The notes beneath the pieces were generated by a model that saw only the letters and a program-made list of their open reading frames with translations, was not told where the DNA came from and made no database searches. The position numbers and the translations under genes were made by a program. Shown one piece after another: positions 51,190-60,226 of a stretch of DNA of 64,000 bases (its first letter is position 1; every line of letters starts with the position of its first letter). This stretch comes from an uncultured Clostridia bacterium (GTDB lineage Bacteria > Bacillota > Clostridia > Lachnospirales > CAG-274), in contig CALWSP010000002.1 of assembly GCA_944384235.1 (NCBI GenBank), positions 1-64,000 on the forward strand, read 5' to 3'.

Positions 51190-53496
51190 ATGAGTGAAAT
51201 TAGAGTTATGCCTATTATATTACTTGATGATTTAGTGGTATATCCAAATTGTAACTACACTATTAGCCTTGAAGATGAAAAGGATATTAGTGCTATTAAA
51301 GCTGCAATGGGTGATGATAATTATATTGCCATAGCAAATGCAGAGGACTTTGAAAAGGGTATAATTGAAAACAATATTTATAGAATAGTTACTGTTTGCA
51401 AAATTAAAAATGCTATGAGAGGCCTTGATAGCGGTGTTAAGCTTGCTGTTAAAGGCGTTGAAAGAGCATATGTAGACACTATTACTAGAAACGATGAATT
51501 TTCTGTTTGTGCTATTGAATCAGTTGTGGAGTTTAACAGCGAAGATGAGGAAAAAACTTCTGCTTGTTTAGATATTTTAAAGGATTTATTTTCTAAATAC
51601 AGAGGTGTTACACCTTTTATTCAACCTGTGCTTATATCTGAGGTTAAAAAGTGTGACGACATTGGAAAGTTAAGCGACATATTAGCTGACAAAATAGTTA
51701 GCAAAATGAAAAGTAAAAGAGATATTTTAGACGAAACTGATGTATATGAAAGAGCTGTTAAGTTAATTGGCTATATTGAAGCTGAAATTGAAAGAGCTAA
51801 CATTAAAAACGAAATAGCTATTAAGGCTAAAGAAAAAATTGACGAGGCTCAAAAAGAATTTTTCCTTAGAGAGGAATTAAAGGTTATTCAAGAAGAACTT
51901 GGGGATAAATCTGGCGTAGGCGAGGAGATTGCTAACTACAAAAAGAAAATGGAGGAGCTAAAACTTCCTAGTTATGCTGTTGAAAAGCTTGAAAGTGAGT
52001 TTAAAAAGTTAAAAAGAGCTAATTCAGCTACGCCTGATTCTTCTATGATAAGAGATTATATTGAAAATGTTTTAGCACTTCCTTGGTCAAAAATGTCTGT
52101 TGAGTGCAAGTCTCTTAAAAAGGCTGAAAAAATTCTTAACAAAGAGCATTATGGTTTAGAAAAGGTTAAAGAGAGAATTTTGGAATACCTTGCAGTTAGA
52201 ATGAAAGTTAAAAATCCAAACGCTCCTATTTTATGTCTTTTTGGACCGCCTGGAGTTGGTAAAACTTCTATTGCAAAATCTGTTGCAAAGGCTCTTGGTA
52301 GAGAGTATGTTAGAATGAGCCTTGGTGGCATAAGCGACGAGGCTGAAATTAGAGGCCACAGAAGAACTTATTTAGGTTCTATGCCTGGTAGAATTATGAA
52401 CGCTTTAAAACAAGCTGGAACTAGCAACCCTTTAATTTTATTAGACGAAATTGACAAGCTAGGTAGAGATTACAAAGGGGACCCATCTGCCGCTTTATTA
52501 GAAGTTTTAGATGGAGAGCAAAACATTAATTTTAGGGACAACTACATTGAAATGCCTTATGATTTAAGCCATTGTCTTTTCTTCTGTACAGCAAACAGTT
52601 TAGACACAATTCCAGCTCCTTTAAGAGATAGAATGGAGATTGTTGAGTTATCTAGTTATACTACTGAGGAAAAGTATCATATTGCAAGCGATTACCTTAT
52701 TCCTAAGCATTTAGAAGCAAATGGTTTAGAAAAGGGCGATTTAAAGTTTAAAAAAGAGGCTATATACGACATTATAGAAGGATACACAAGAGAAGCTGGC
52801 GTTAGAGGCCTTGAAAGAAACATAGGAAAAGTTTGTAGAAAAGCATTAAAGCAAATTATGGACGAGGAAAAAACTAGTGTAAATATTACTAGCAAAAACC
52901 TTTCCGAGTATCTTGGAAAAAGAATTTTTAGGCCAGAGAGCATAAACAGCGAAAACGAAGTTGGCATTTGCAAAGGTTTAGCTTGGACTGCAGTTGGTGG
53001 AACTACTCTTGATGTTGAAGTTAATATAATTAAGGGTAAGGGCAGCTACAAGATAACTGGAAATGTTGGAAAGGTTATGGAGGAAAGTTACAACGCTGCA
53101 CTAAGTTACATTAGAGCCAATTCAGAGGAGCTTGGTGTTGACATTGACTTTGACAAAACTGATGTTCACATTCATATTCCTGAAGGTGCTACTCCTAAAG
53201 ACGGCCCATCAGCAGGTATTACAATGGCTACTGCTATGATTTCTGCTATGACTAAAACGCCTATAAGAGCTGATGTTGCTATGACTGGCGAAATTAGCAT
53301 TAGAGGAAAGGTTATGCCTATTGGTGGCTTAAAGGAAAAGGTTTTAGCAGCTAAAAGAGCTGGTGTTAAAAAGGTGATTTTACCTATTGACAACGCACCT
53401 GACCTTGAAGAAATTCCTGAATATGGAAAAGAAGATATACAGTTTGTTTTAGCGTCAAAAATGAGTGATGTTTTAACAAACAGTTTAGTTAAATAA
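51190..53496 (+). CDS. lon: ATP-dependent protease Lon
   Basis: 768-residue Lon A protease. The N-terminal LAN domain (about 1-200) leads to a coiled coil, the AAA domain with Walker A GPPGVGKT (near 353-360), Walker B LILLDEIDK, and the proteolytic domain with S674 in KDGPSAG and a lysine near 717 in GGLKEKVLAAK. Start ATG follows GATGAGGTG. No heat-shock operator was seen directly upstream; read-through from the CIRCE-controlled htpG promoter is possible as no terminator lies between. Confidence 0.96.
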   Translation: MSEIRVMPIILLDDLVVYPNCNYTISLEDEKDISAIKAAMGDDNYIAIANAEDFEKGIIENNIYRIVTVCKIKNAMRGLDSGVKLAVKGVERAYVDTITRNDEFSVCAIESVVEFNSEDEEKTSACLDILKDLFSKYRGVTPFIQPVLISEVKKCDDIGKLSDILADKIVSKMKSKRDILDETDVYERAVKLIGYIEAEIERANIKNEIAIKAKEKIDEAQKEFFLREELKVIQEELGDKSGVGEEIANYKKKMEELKLPSYAVEKLESEFKKLKRANSATPDSSMIRDYIENVLALPWSKMSVECKSLKKAEKILNKEHYGLEKVKERILEYLAVRMKVKNPNAPILCLFGPPGVGKTSIAKSVAKALGREYVRMSLGGISDEAEIRGHRRTYLGSMPGRIMNALKQAGTSNPLILLDEIDKLGRDYKGDPSAALLEVLDGEQNINFRDNYIEMPYDLSHCLFFCTANSLDTIPAPLRDRMEIVELSSYTTEEKYHIASDYLIPKHLEANGLEKGDLKFKKEAIYDIIEGYTREAGVRGLERNIGKVCRKALKQIMDEEKTSVNITSKNLSEYLGKRIFRPESINSENEVGICKGLAWTAVGGTTLDVEVNIIKGKGSYKITGNVGKVMEESYNAALSYIRANSEELGVDIDFDKTDVHIHIPEGATPKDGPSAGITMATAMISAMTKTPIRADVAMTGEISIRGKVMPIGGLKEKVLAAKRAGVKKVILPIDNAPDLEEIPEYGKEDIQFVLASKMSDVLTNSLVK

Positions 53497-53510
53497 GCGT
53501 TATTAAATAA

Positions 53511-53547
53511 AAAAAAGTAAGGTTTTTAAAAAACCTTACTTTTTTTA
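53511..53547 (+). terminator. Terminator after lon
   Basis: AAAAAAGTAAGGTTTTT pairs with AAAAACCTTACTTTTTT around AA, followed by a T tract. Confidence 0.9.
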
Positions 53548-53578
53548 TTATTTTGTTAAAAAATGTTAAATAAATTTA

Positions 53579-53607
53579 TTGACAAATGTATAAATTTAGT
53601 GTATGAT
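53579..53607 (+). promoter_or_regulatory. Promoter of the feo operon
   Basis: TTGACA (53579-53584) and TATGAT (53602-53607) are 17 bases apart. The first TTAG-N6-CTAA operator begins about eight bases past the -10 box. Confidence 0.82.
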
Positions 53608-53614
53608 AAATAAA

Positions 53615-53630
53615 GTTAGTGAAAGCTAAC
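53615..53630. promoter_or_regulatory. feo operator 1 (GTTAG-N6-CTAAC)
   Basis: GTTAG, TGAAAG, CTAAC: perfect five-base arms placed over the likely transcription start, a repressor position. Layout fits DtxR/IdeR-type metalloregulators. Confidence 0.72.
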
Positions 53631-53670
53631 ATAAATAGAATATATTAACTAAGATAGCTGAATATAATTA

Positions 53671-53688
53671 TATTAGAATAGGCTAATA
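53671..53688. promoter_or_regulatory. feo operator 2 (TTAG-N6-CTAA)
   Basis: TATTAG, AATAGG, CTAATA: six-base perfect arms. Its centre lies 57 bases after operator 1, within the leader. Confidence 0.62.
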
Positions 53689-53702
53689 TTTTTGTGAATA
53701 AG

Positions 53703-53718
53703 GTTAGTAAAAGCTAAC
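53703..53718. promoter_or_regulatory. feo operator 3 (GTTAG-N6-CTAAC)
   Basis: GTTAG, TAAAAG, CTAAC, 31 bases beyond operator 2 and about 34 bases before feoA. It differs from operator 1 in one spacer base. Confidence 0.7.
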
Positions 53719-53751
53719 TAAATTAGCCCTATTAAATATAGGAGGGGTATT

Positions 53752-53964
53752 ATGATGCCATTAACTTTTTGTAAGGCTGGAGAAGAAAATATAATTAAGA
53801 AAATTGGCGGTAAAGATGAAGTTAAAAAGCATCTTGAAAGCCTCGGTTTTGTTGTTGGAGGCAGTATTACTGTTGTATCTGCAATAGGTGGAAATGTTAT
53901 TGTTAATGTTAAAGGTTCTAGAGTGGCTATTAGCGACGATATGGCTATAAAAATTATGGTTTAG
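53752..53964 (+). CDS. feoA: FeoA domain protein 1
   Basis: 70-residue SH3-like FeoA protein that assists FeoB in ferrous-iron uptake. The family core HLESLGFVVGGSITVVSAIGG and the end SRVAISDDMAIKIMV are evident. Two ATG codons (53752, 53755) follow GGAGGGG; the second has the better spacing. First of two consecutive feoA genes. Confidence 0.9.
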   Translation: MMPLTFCKAGEENIIKKIGGKDEVKKHLESLGFVVGGSITVVSAIGGNVIVNVKGSRVAISDDMAIKIMV

Positions 53965-53974
53965 GAGGATTAGT

Positions 53975-54199
53975 ATGAAAACTTTAAGAGATGTGGAAAT
54001 TGGCAAAAGTGCTAAAGTTTTAAAGTTAAGTGGTGAGGGTGCTACAAAAAGAAGAATTATGGATATGGGAATAACAAAAGGCGCTGAAATTTATGTGCGT
54101 AAGGTAGCTCCTTTAGGTGACCCTATTGAAGTTACTGTTAGAGGGTATGAGCTTTCTTTAAGAAAAGCTGATGCTGAAATGATTTTAGTTGAAGAATAA
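53975..54199 (+). CDS. feoA: FeoA domain protein 2
   Basis: 74 residues, also a FeoA fold: EIGKSAKVLKLSGEGATKRRIMDMGITKGAEI then APLGDPIEVTVRGYELSLRKADAEMI. It is closer to the classical FeoA pattern (RRxMDMGITxG) than the first copy. It begins ten bases after feoA1 with TTAGGAGG upstream. Confidence 0.93.
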   Translation: MKTLRDVEIGKSAKVLKLSGEGATKRRIMDMGITKGAEIYVRKVAPLGDPIEVTVRGYELSLRKADAEMILVEE

Positions 54200-54217
54200 T
54201 TTTTAGGAGGAACAAAA

Positions 54218-56644
54218 ATGGGTGTTAAAATTGCACTGGCAGGAAATCCAAACTGCGGTAAAACAACTTTATTTAACGCTTTAACTGGTTCTAACCAATT
54301 TGTTGGAAACTGGCCTGGCGTTACTGTTGAGAAAAAGGAGGGTAAGTTAAAGTTTAACACAGAGGCAACTATTGTTGACTTACCTGGTATATACTCTTTA
54401 TCTCCTTACACTTTAGAGGAGGTTGTTGCTAGAAACTATCTTATTGGTGAAAGGCCTGATGTTATTTTAAACATTGTTGATGGTAGCAACTTAGAAAGAA
54501 ACTTATACCTTACAACTCAGCTTATTGAAATTGGTATTCCAGTTGTTGTTGCTATTAATATGATGGATATTGTTAGAAAAAATGGCGACAAGATTAATGT
54601 TGAAGAATTATCAAGACAGCTTGGTTGCAAAATTTTTGAAATATCTGCTTTAAAGGGCGAGGGTATAAAAGAAGTTTCAGAGGCAGCTATTAAGGCATCT
54701 AACGAGGCTAAAAACTCACCAAACCATTCTTTTTCAGGCGAAGTTGAACACGCTATTGCTCACATTGAAGACTGTTTAAAAGACAAGGTGAGCGAGGAAC
54801 AACAAAGGTGGTTTGCTATTAAGGTTTTTGAACGTGACCCAAAGGTTATGGAAAAAATTGACCTTAGTGGAGATGTGAAAGAAAAAATTGAAAAAGTTAT
54901 TTCTGAAGTTGAAGATGTTTTAGATGACGACGCTGAAAGTATTATTACTAACGAAAGATACATATATATAGCTGAGATTTTAAAAAGCTCTTACAAAAAG
55001 AAGCAAGTTGGAGGGTTAACAACATCTGACAAGATAGACAAAATTGTTACAAACAGATTTCTAGCTTTACCAATTTTTGCAATTATTATGTATCTTGTTT
55101 ATTACATTGCAGTTACATCTGTTGGAACAATAGTTACTGACTGGGCTAACGACGGTGTGTTTGGCGAGGGCTGGCATTTATTTGGCATTGGTAGTGGCGA
55201 GTATGAGCAAGCTATGACTGAGTATGCTATTGAAAATGTTTATAGCGATGAATTAGTGTCTATTGTTTCAGAGGCTAGTGAAAATGGAGTTATTGGCGCT
55301 AGTGAGATTTTAGAGGCTATTGAGGGCGAGGACTTTGGTGCTTTTGAAGAAAATTATGGCCTTTATGCAAGTTCATTAGACGAGGCTGGTTACGAAATTA
55401 GCGAAATTGTAGACTCTGCTCTTGAGGCAGAAGATGTTCCTCAAAGTGATGAATATGGAATTTGGATAAAGGGAATTCCAGTTTATGTTGAGGCGTTTTT
55501 AGACAAAATTAACTGTGCTGACTGGTTAAAGAGTTTAGTTCTTGACGGTATTGTTGGCGGTGTTGGTGCTGTTCTTGGTTTTGTGCCACAGATGATGGTT
55601 TTATTTATTTTCCTTGCGTTTTTAGAATCTTGTGGTTATATGGCAAGAATTGCCTTTATTATGGACAGATTGTTTAAGAAGTTTGGTCTTTCTGGAAAGT
55701 CTTTTATACCTATGTTAATTGGTACTGGTTGTGGCGTTCCTGGTGTTATGGCATCTAGAACTATTGAAAACGACAGGGACAGAAGAATGACTATTATTAC
55801 AACAACATTTATTCCTTGTGGTGCTAAGTTGCCAATTATTGCATTAATTTCTACTTCTTTATTTGGTGGCGAATGGTGGGTTGCACCTAGTGCATATTTT
55901 GTTGGTATTTTAGCAATTATTATTTCTGGTATTATTTTAAAGAAAACTATGTTATTTGCTGGCGACCCAGCTCCGTTTGTTATGGAGCTTCCTGCTTATC
56001 ATATGCCTACTGTTTCTAATGTTTTAAGAAGTATGTGGGAAAGAGCTTGGTCATTTATTAAAAGAGCTGGTACTGTGATTTTACTTGCTTCTATTATTAT
56101 TTGGGCTGGAAACAGTTTTGGTACTTATGTTTTAGATGGTGCAAGCAAGTTTGGTTACATTAGCGAAGCTAGTGTTGAGGCTACAAGCATTTTAGACATT
56201 ATTGGAAAGGCTATTTGCTGGATATTTGCACCTATTGGCTTTGGAAACACAACTGCTACTGTTGCAACTATTATGGGTCTTGTGGCTAAGGAGGAAGTTG
56301 TTGGCGTGTTTGGTGTTCTTGACTTTGTAGCTTTAACAAAGATTGCTGGCTATTCATTCCTTATATTTAACTTACTTTGCGCTCCTTGTTTTGCAGCAAT
56401 TGGTGCTATTAAAAGAGAAATGAACAACGGAAAGTGGACACTTTTTGCTATTTCTTACCAGTGTGGTTTTGCTTATGCAATTTCTCTTATTATTTACCAG
56501 CTTGGTGGTTTTATTATTGGTGAAGTTAGTTTTGGAATTGGAACTATTTTTGCAATTATAGTTTTAATTGCTTTAATTTATTTATTATTTAGACCTAACA
56601 AGGTTAAAAATGTTAAAGAAAACAAATTAAGTGTTGACATTTAA
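54218..56644 (+). CDS. feoB: Ferrous iron transporter FeoB
   Basis: 808-residue GTP-gated Fe(II) permease. The G domain holds GNPNCGKTT (9-17), the switch region NWPGVTVEKKEG, DLPGIYSL and the NMMD guanine motif; a helical GDI-like region follows. The membrane part has Gate motifs such as GTGCGVPG and CGAKLP. Residues about 312-420, between the first and second membrane segments, form a long acidic stretch rich in E, D, S and A, making the protein longer than E. coli FeoB (773). Start ATG follows TTAGGAGG. Last large gene of the feo operon. Confidence 0.96.
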   Translation: MGVKIALAGNPNCGKTTLFNALTGSNQFVGNWPGVTVEKKEGKLKFNTEATIVDLPGIYSLSPYTLEEVVARNYLIGERPDVILNIVDGSNLERNLYLTTQLIEIGIPVVVAINMMDIVRKNGDKINVEELSRQLGCKIFEISALKGEGIKEVSEAAIKASNEAKNSPNHSFSGEVEHAIAHIEDCLKDKVSEEQQRWFAIKVFERDPKVMEKIDLSGDVKEKIEKVISEVEDVLDDDAESIITNERYIYIAEILKSSYKKKQVGGLTTSDKIDKIVTNRFLALPIFAIIMYLVYYIAVTSVGTIVTDWANDGVFGEGWHLFGIGSGEYEQAMTEYAIENVYSDELVSIVSEASENGVIGASEILEAIEGEDFGAFEENYGLYASSLDEAGYEISEIVDSALEAEDVPQSDEYGIWIKGIPVYVEAFLDKINCADWLKSLVLDGIVGGVGAVLGFVPQMMVLFIFLAFLESCGYMARIAFIMDRLFKKFGLSGKSFIPMLIGTGCGVPGVMASRTIENDRDRRMTIITTTFIPCGAKLPIIALISTSLFGGEWWVAPSAYFVGILAIIISGIILKKTMLFAGDPAPFVMELPAYHMPTVSNVLRSMWERAWSFIKRAGTVILLASIIIWAGNSFGTYVLDGASKFGYISEASVEATSILDIIGKAICWIFAPIGFGNTTATVATIMGLVAKEEVVGVFGVLDFVALTKIAGYSFLIFNLLCAPCFAAIGAIKREMNNGKWTLFAISYQCGFAYAISLIIYQLGGFIIGEVSFGIGTIFAIIVLIALIYLLFRPNKVKNVKENKLSVDI

Positions 56645-56658
56645 GGAGAGTGAGAAAA

Positions 56659-56799
56659 ATGGGTACAGTTATTGTAAGTGTAATTATTTTAATGGTTGTT
56701 GTTTTAATTGTTAAAAATATGATAAAAAGCAAAAAATCTGGCAGTAGCTGTGGCTGTGGCTGTTCTGGTTGCAGTAAAAAAGGTGGTTGTTCTCACTAA
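56659..56799 (+). CDS. FeoB-associated Cys-rich membrane protein
   Basis: 46-residue protein not found by longer-ORF searches: one membrane helix (about 2-19, VIVSVIILMVVVLIV), a basic turn (KNMIKSKKS), then CGCGCSGC and a last cysteine before SH at the end. This matches the small FeoB-associated Cys-rich proteins of Firmicutes. It follows feoB by 14 bases with AAGGAGAG upstream and is closed by a terminator. It could pass or hold Fe(II) at the inner mouth of FeoB (inference). Confidence 0.9.
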   Translation: MGTVIVSVIILMVVVLIVKNMIKSKKSGSSCGCGCSGCSKKGGCSH

Positions 56800-56803
56800 A
56801 ATA

Positions 56804-56833
56804 GAGAAGGTGCTTTAAGCACCTTCTTTTTTT
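56804..56833 (+). terminator. Terminator of the feo operon
   Basis: AGAAGGTGC and GCACCTTCT pair around TTTAA, followed by TTTTTT. Confidence 0.93.
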
Positions 56834-56869
56834 ATCTTTAAAAAATGTAAAAAAGTTTATATAAAAGAG

Positions 56870-56898
56870 TTGACAAATTATTTAAAGTATGGTACAAT
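56870..56898 (+). promoter_or_regulatory. Promoter of the RHH gene
   Basis: TTGACA (56870-56875) and TACAAT (56893-56898) are 17 bases apart, about 23 bases before the start codon. This promoter may also drive clpB. Confidence 0.85.
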
Positions 56899-56921
56899 AT
56901 ATTTAAAGTTGAGGTGATAAT

Positions 56922-57554
56922 ATGAGTAAGAGTGTATATAGCATAGTTTTAAGTGATGCAGTTGTTGCTGCTATTGATGAAATGGCGTGCAGGCTTGGAA
57001 CTAACCGTTCTAATATGATTAATCAGATTTTGGCAGAAAAGCTATCCTATAAAACACCAGAACAGCATATAAAAAATATTCTTCTACAAATTGAAGACAT
57101 AATAAACAACCAAGATATTTTTAGAGTTTTAGGCATTAATGGAAACAGCACCTTAATGCTTAAAAGCTCTTTTAAATATAAATACAACCCTAGTGTTAAA
57201 TATTCTGTTGTATTAAACAAAAAAAATGGGCAAACTTATGGAGAGTTTAGAGTTTTGTTTAGAACGCAAAATGAATGTTTACTTAACGAGCTAACAAATT
57301 TTATTCGAATTTGGGTTGCTTTTGAAAAGGGTTACATTAAAAGAGAAATTGTGTATGGACAAGGAAAGGGGAAGTTTGAAAGAGTTTTGAATTTGCCTAA
57401 TGAAGATTTTGATGAACATACATTAGGTATAATAATTAGCGAGTATATTAACTGTTTTGACAAAATTATGAAATCCTACTTTAGTGGAGAAAAAATTGAG
57501 AAACTTGAAAAGGATTATGTTATGTTTTTAAGCAAATCCTCTTATATTTTATAA
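56922..57554 (+). CDS. Ribbon-helix-helix protein of unknown function
   Basis: 210 residues. The first 45 (YSIVLSDAVVAAIDEMACRLGTNRSNMINQILAEKL) follow the ribbon-helix-helix DNA-binding pattern. The remaining 165 are an unrecognised mixed alpha-beta domain. It is the first gene before clpB (37 bases) and there is no terminator between, so it may be a regulator of that operon; autoregulation is a guess. Start ATG follows GAGGTGAT. Confidence 0.72.
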   Translation: MSKSVYSIVLSDAVVAAIDEMACRLGTNRSNMINQILAEKLSYKTPEQHIKNILLQIEDIINNQDIFRVLGINGNSTLMLKSSFKYKYNPSVKYSVVLNKKNGQTYGEFRVLFRTQNECLLNELTNFIRIWVAFEKGYIKREIVYGQGKGKFERVLNLPNEDFDEHTLGIIISEYINCFDKIMKSYFSGEKIEKLEKDYVMFLSKSSYIL

Positions 57555-57591
57555 TAATTTATAAGAGTGTGGGGAGAAAGGGGACTTGTGT

Positions 57592-60192
57592 ATGAATATG
57601 AATAAAATGACTCAAAAATCTTTAGAGGCTATTCAGTTAGCTCAAACTTTAGCTGTTGAAAACAGCAACCAACAAATTGACCAGCAACACCTTTTATACA
57701 GCTTGATTTCACAAGACGGTGGAATTTGTGCTGAGCTTTTAATTAAAATGGGTATAGACATTGGAAGCTTTGGTTTAAGTGTTAAAAGGGAGATTGACAA
57801 CTTGCCAAAGGTGTCTTCTAGTGGCAGAGAGCAGGGAAAGGTGTATGTTTCAAGCGAATTTGACAGAGCTATTGCTGAGGCTGAAAAAGTTGCAGGAAAT
57901 ATGAAAGATGAGTATACATCTGTTGAACACCTTATGCTTGGTTTAATGGCTGTTCCTAATTATAGTTTGAAAAACATTTTTAAAACTTTTAACATTGACA
58001 AAGACAGGTTTTTAAATGCTTTAAAGTCTTTAAGGGGCAACCAAAGGGTTACTAGCGACAACCCAGAGTCAACTTACGATGTTTTAAACAAATATGGCCA
58101 AGACCTTGTTGGGTTAGCTGAGAAAGGAAAGCTTGACCCAGTAATTGGCAGAGATAGCGAGATTAGAAACGTTATTAGAATTTTGTCTAGAAAGACTAAA
58201 AACAACCCTGTTCTTATTGGTGAACCAGGTGTTGGAAAAACTGCTATTGCAGAGGGTTTGGCTTTAAGAATTGTTAAAGGTGACGTTCCTGACAACATTA
58301 AAGATAGAAGAATTTTTTCTCTTGATATGGGTGCATTAATTGCAGGTGCTAAGTATCAAGGCGAGTTTGAAGAAAGATTAAAGGCTGTTTTACAAGAGGT
58401 TAAAAAGTCTGAAGGCAAAATTATTATGTTTATTGACGAGCTTCACACTATTGTTGGAGCTGGCAAGGGACAAGGTGCTATGGACGCTGGAAACCTTTTA
58501 AAGCCTATGCTTGCTAGAGGCGAGTTACATTGTATTGGAGCTACTACATTAAATGAATATAGGCAGTATATTGAAAAAGATGCTGCTCTTGAAAGAAGAT
58601 TTCAACCAGTTATGGTTGACGAGCCTACTGTTGAGGACACAATATCTATTTTAAGAGGTTTAAAAGAAAGGTATGAAGTGTATCACGGGGTTAAAATTCA
58701 AGACCAAGCATTAATAGCAGCTGCTACTTTATCTAACAGATACATTACTGACAGATTTTTGCCAGACAAGGCCATTGACCTTGTTGACGAGGCTTGTGCA
58801 ACAATTAAGACAGAAATGAATTCTATGCCTACTGAGCTTGACGAAATATCTAGAAAGATTATGCAGTGTGAAATTGAGGAGGCTGCTCTTAAAAAAGAGG
58901 ACGACAAGTTGTCTAAAGAGCAACTAAGCAATGTTCAAAAAGAGCTTGCTGAACTTAGAAGCGATTTTAAAGAAATGAAAGCTCAATGGGAAAATGAAAT
59001 GTCTGACATTAACAAAGTTCAAGACCTTAGAAAACAAATTGAAGATGTTAACAAGCAGATTGAAATTTACGAGAGAGAATACAATTTAGATGAAGTGGCT
59101 AAGTTAAGATATGGCAAGTTGCCTGAACTTCAAAAACAACTTGAAGAAGAAGAGGGCAAGAGCGAAACTCAAAGACAAAACAAAATTTTAAGGGACAAGG
59201 TTACAGAAGAAGAAATTGCTAAAATTGTTGGCAGATGGACTGGCATACCTGTGTCTAAACTAGTTGAGGGAGAAAGACAGAAGTTATTAACTCTTGACAA
59301 AATTTTACACAACAGAGTTATTGGCCAAGACGAGGCAGTTGAAAAAGTTTGCGAGGCTATTATTCGTTCAAGAGCTGGAATTCAAGACCCTAACAGACCT
59401 ATTGGTTCGTTTTTATTCCTTGGACCTACTGGTGTTGGAAAAACTGAGCTTGCTAAGGCTTTAGCTGAAGCATTGTTTGACGACGAGAAAAACATTGTTA
59501 GAATTGATATGTCTGAGTATATGGAAAAATACAGTGTGTCAAGGCTTATTGGTGCACCTCCTGGATATGTAGGATATGAAGAAGGTGGACAGCTTACAGA
59601 GGCAGTTAGAAGAAAGCCATATTCAGTTGTTTTATTTGACGAAGTTGAAAAAGCTCACCCTGATGTGTTTAATGTTTTATTGCAGGTTCTTGACGATGGT
59701 AGAATTACTGACTCTCAAGGCAGAACAGTTGACTTTAAAAACACTATTATTATTTTAACATCTAACTTAGGTTCTAGCTACATTCTTGAAGGAATTCAAG
59801 AGGACAACACTATTAGCGAAGAAGCTAAGGCTGAAGTTAGCAACTTATTAAAAACTAGCTTTAGACCAGAGTTTCTAAACAGACTTGATGAAATTGTGTT
59901 TTACAAGCCTCTTGCTAAGGCTGAAATTGGTTCTATTGTTGAACTTATGATTAAAGACTTAAACAAGAGAATAGCTCACAAGCAAATATCTATTGAAGTT
60001 TCTGAAGCTGCTAAGCAATTTATTATAGACAGTGGTTACGACCCAATTTATGGTGCAAGACCTCTTAGAAGGTTTATTCAGTCAAAAGTTGAAACATTAG
60101 TTGGTAAAATGATTATTGCTAACGATATTGATGTAGACAGTGTTATTGAAATTGACTATGAAAACGGCGGTTTAGTAGCTAAAATTAAATAA
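57592..60192 (+). CDS. clpB: Disaggregase ClpB
   Basis: 866-residue Hsp100 disaggregase. N domain (about 1-145), AAA1 with Walker A GEPGVGKT (near 210), a coiled-coil M domain (about 400-525, ELDEISRKI through [10 protein letters not shown]), and AAA2 with GPTGVGKT (near 612). The M domain separates it from ClpC and ClpA. ATG 57592 has AAAGGGG at good spacing; a TTG at 57586 is too close to the site. No CtsR or CIRCE box was seen upstream, so heat regulation may depend on the RHH protein or on another system. Confidence 0.95.
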   Translation: MNMNKMTQKSLEAIQLAQTLAVENSNQQIDQQHLLYSLISQDGGICAELLIKMGIDIGSFGLSVKREIDNLPKVSSSGREQGKVYVSSEFDRAIAEAEKVAGNMKDEYTSVEHLMLGLMAVPNYSLKNIFKTFNIDKDRFLNALKSLRGNQRVTSDNPESTYDVLNKYGQDLVGLAEKGKLDPVIGRDSEIRNVIRILSRKTKNNPVLIGEPGVGKTAIAEGLALRIVKGDVPDNIKDRRIFSLDMGALIAGAKYQGEFEERLKAVLQEVKKSEGKIIMFIDELHTIVGAGKGQGAMDAGNLLKPMLARGELHCIGATTLNEYRQYIEKDAALERRFQPVMVDEPTVEDTISILRGLKERYEVYHGVKIQDQALIAAATLSNRYITDRFLPDKAIDLVDEACATIKTEMNSMPTELDEISRKIMQCEIEEAALKKEDDKLSKEQLSNVQKELAELRSDFKEMKAQWENEMSDINKVQDLRKQIEDVNKQIEIYEREYNLDEVAKLRYGKLPELQKQLEEEEGKSETQRQNKILRDKVTEEEIAKIVGRWTGIPVSKLVEGERQKLLTLDKILHNRVIGQDEAVEKVCEAIIRSRAGIQDPNRPIGSFLFLGPTGVGKTELAKALAEALFDDEKNIVRIDMSEYMEKYSVSRLIGAPPGYVGYEEGGQLTEAVRRKPYSVVLFDEVEKAHPDVFNVLLQVLDDGRITDSQGRTVDFKNTIIILTSNLGSSYILEGIQEDNTISEEAKAEVSNLLKTSFRPEFLNRLDEIVFYKPLAKAEIGSIVELMIKDLNKRIAHKQISIEVSEAAKQFIIDSGYDPIYGARPLRRFIQSKVETLVGKMIIANDIDVDSVIEIDYENGGLVAKIK

Positions 60193-60226
60193 AAAAAAGC
60201 CTAGATTTTATCTAGGCTTTTTTTAT
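60193..60226. terminator. Bidirectional terminator between clpB and dac
   Basis: AAAAAGCCTAGA and TCTAGGCTTTTT pair around TTTTA, with A residues before and T residues after. It overlaps the last codons of the converging dac gene. Confidence 0.9.
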
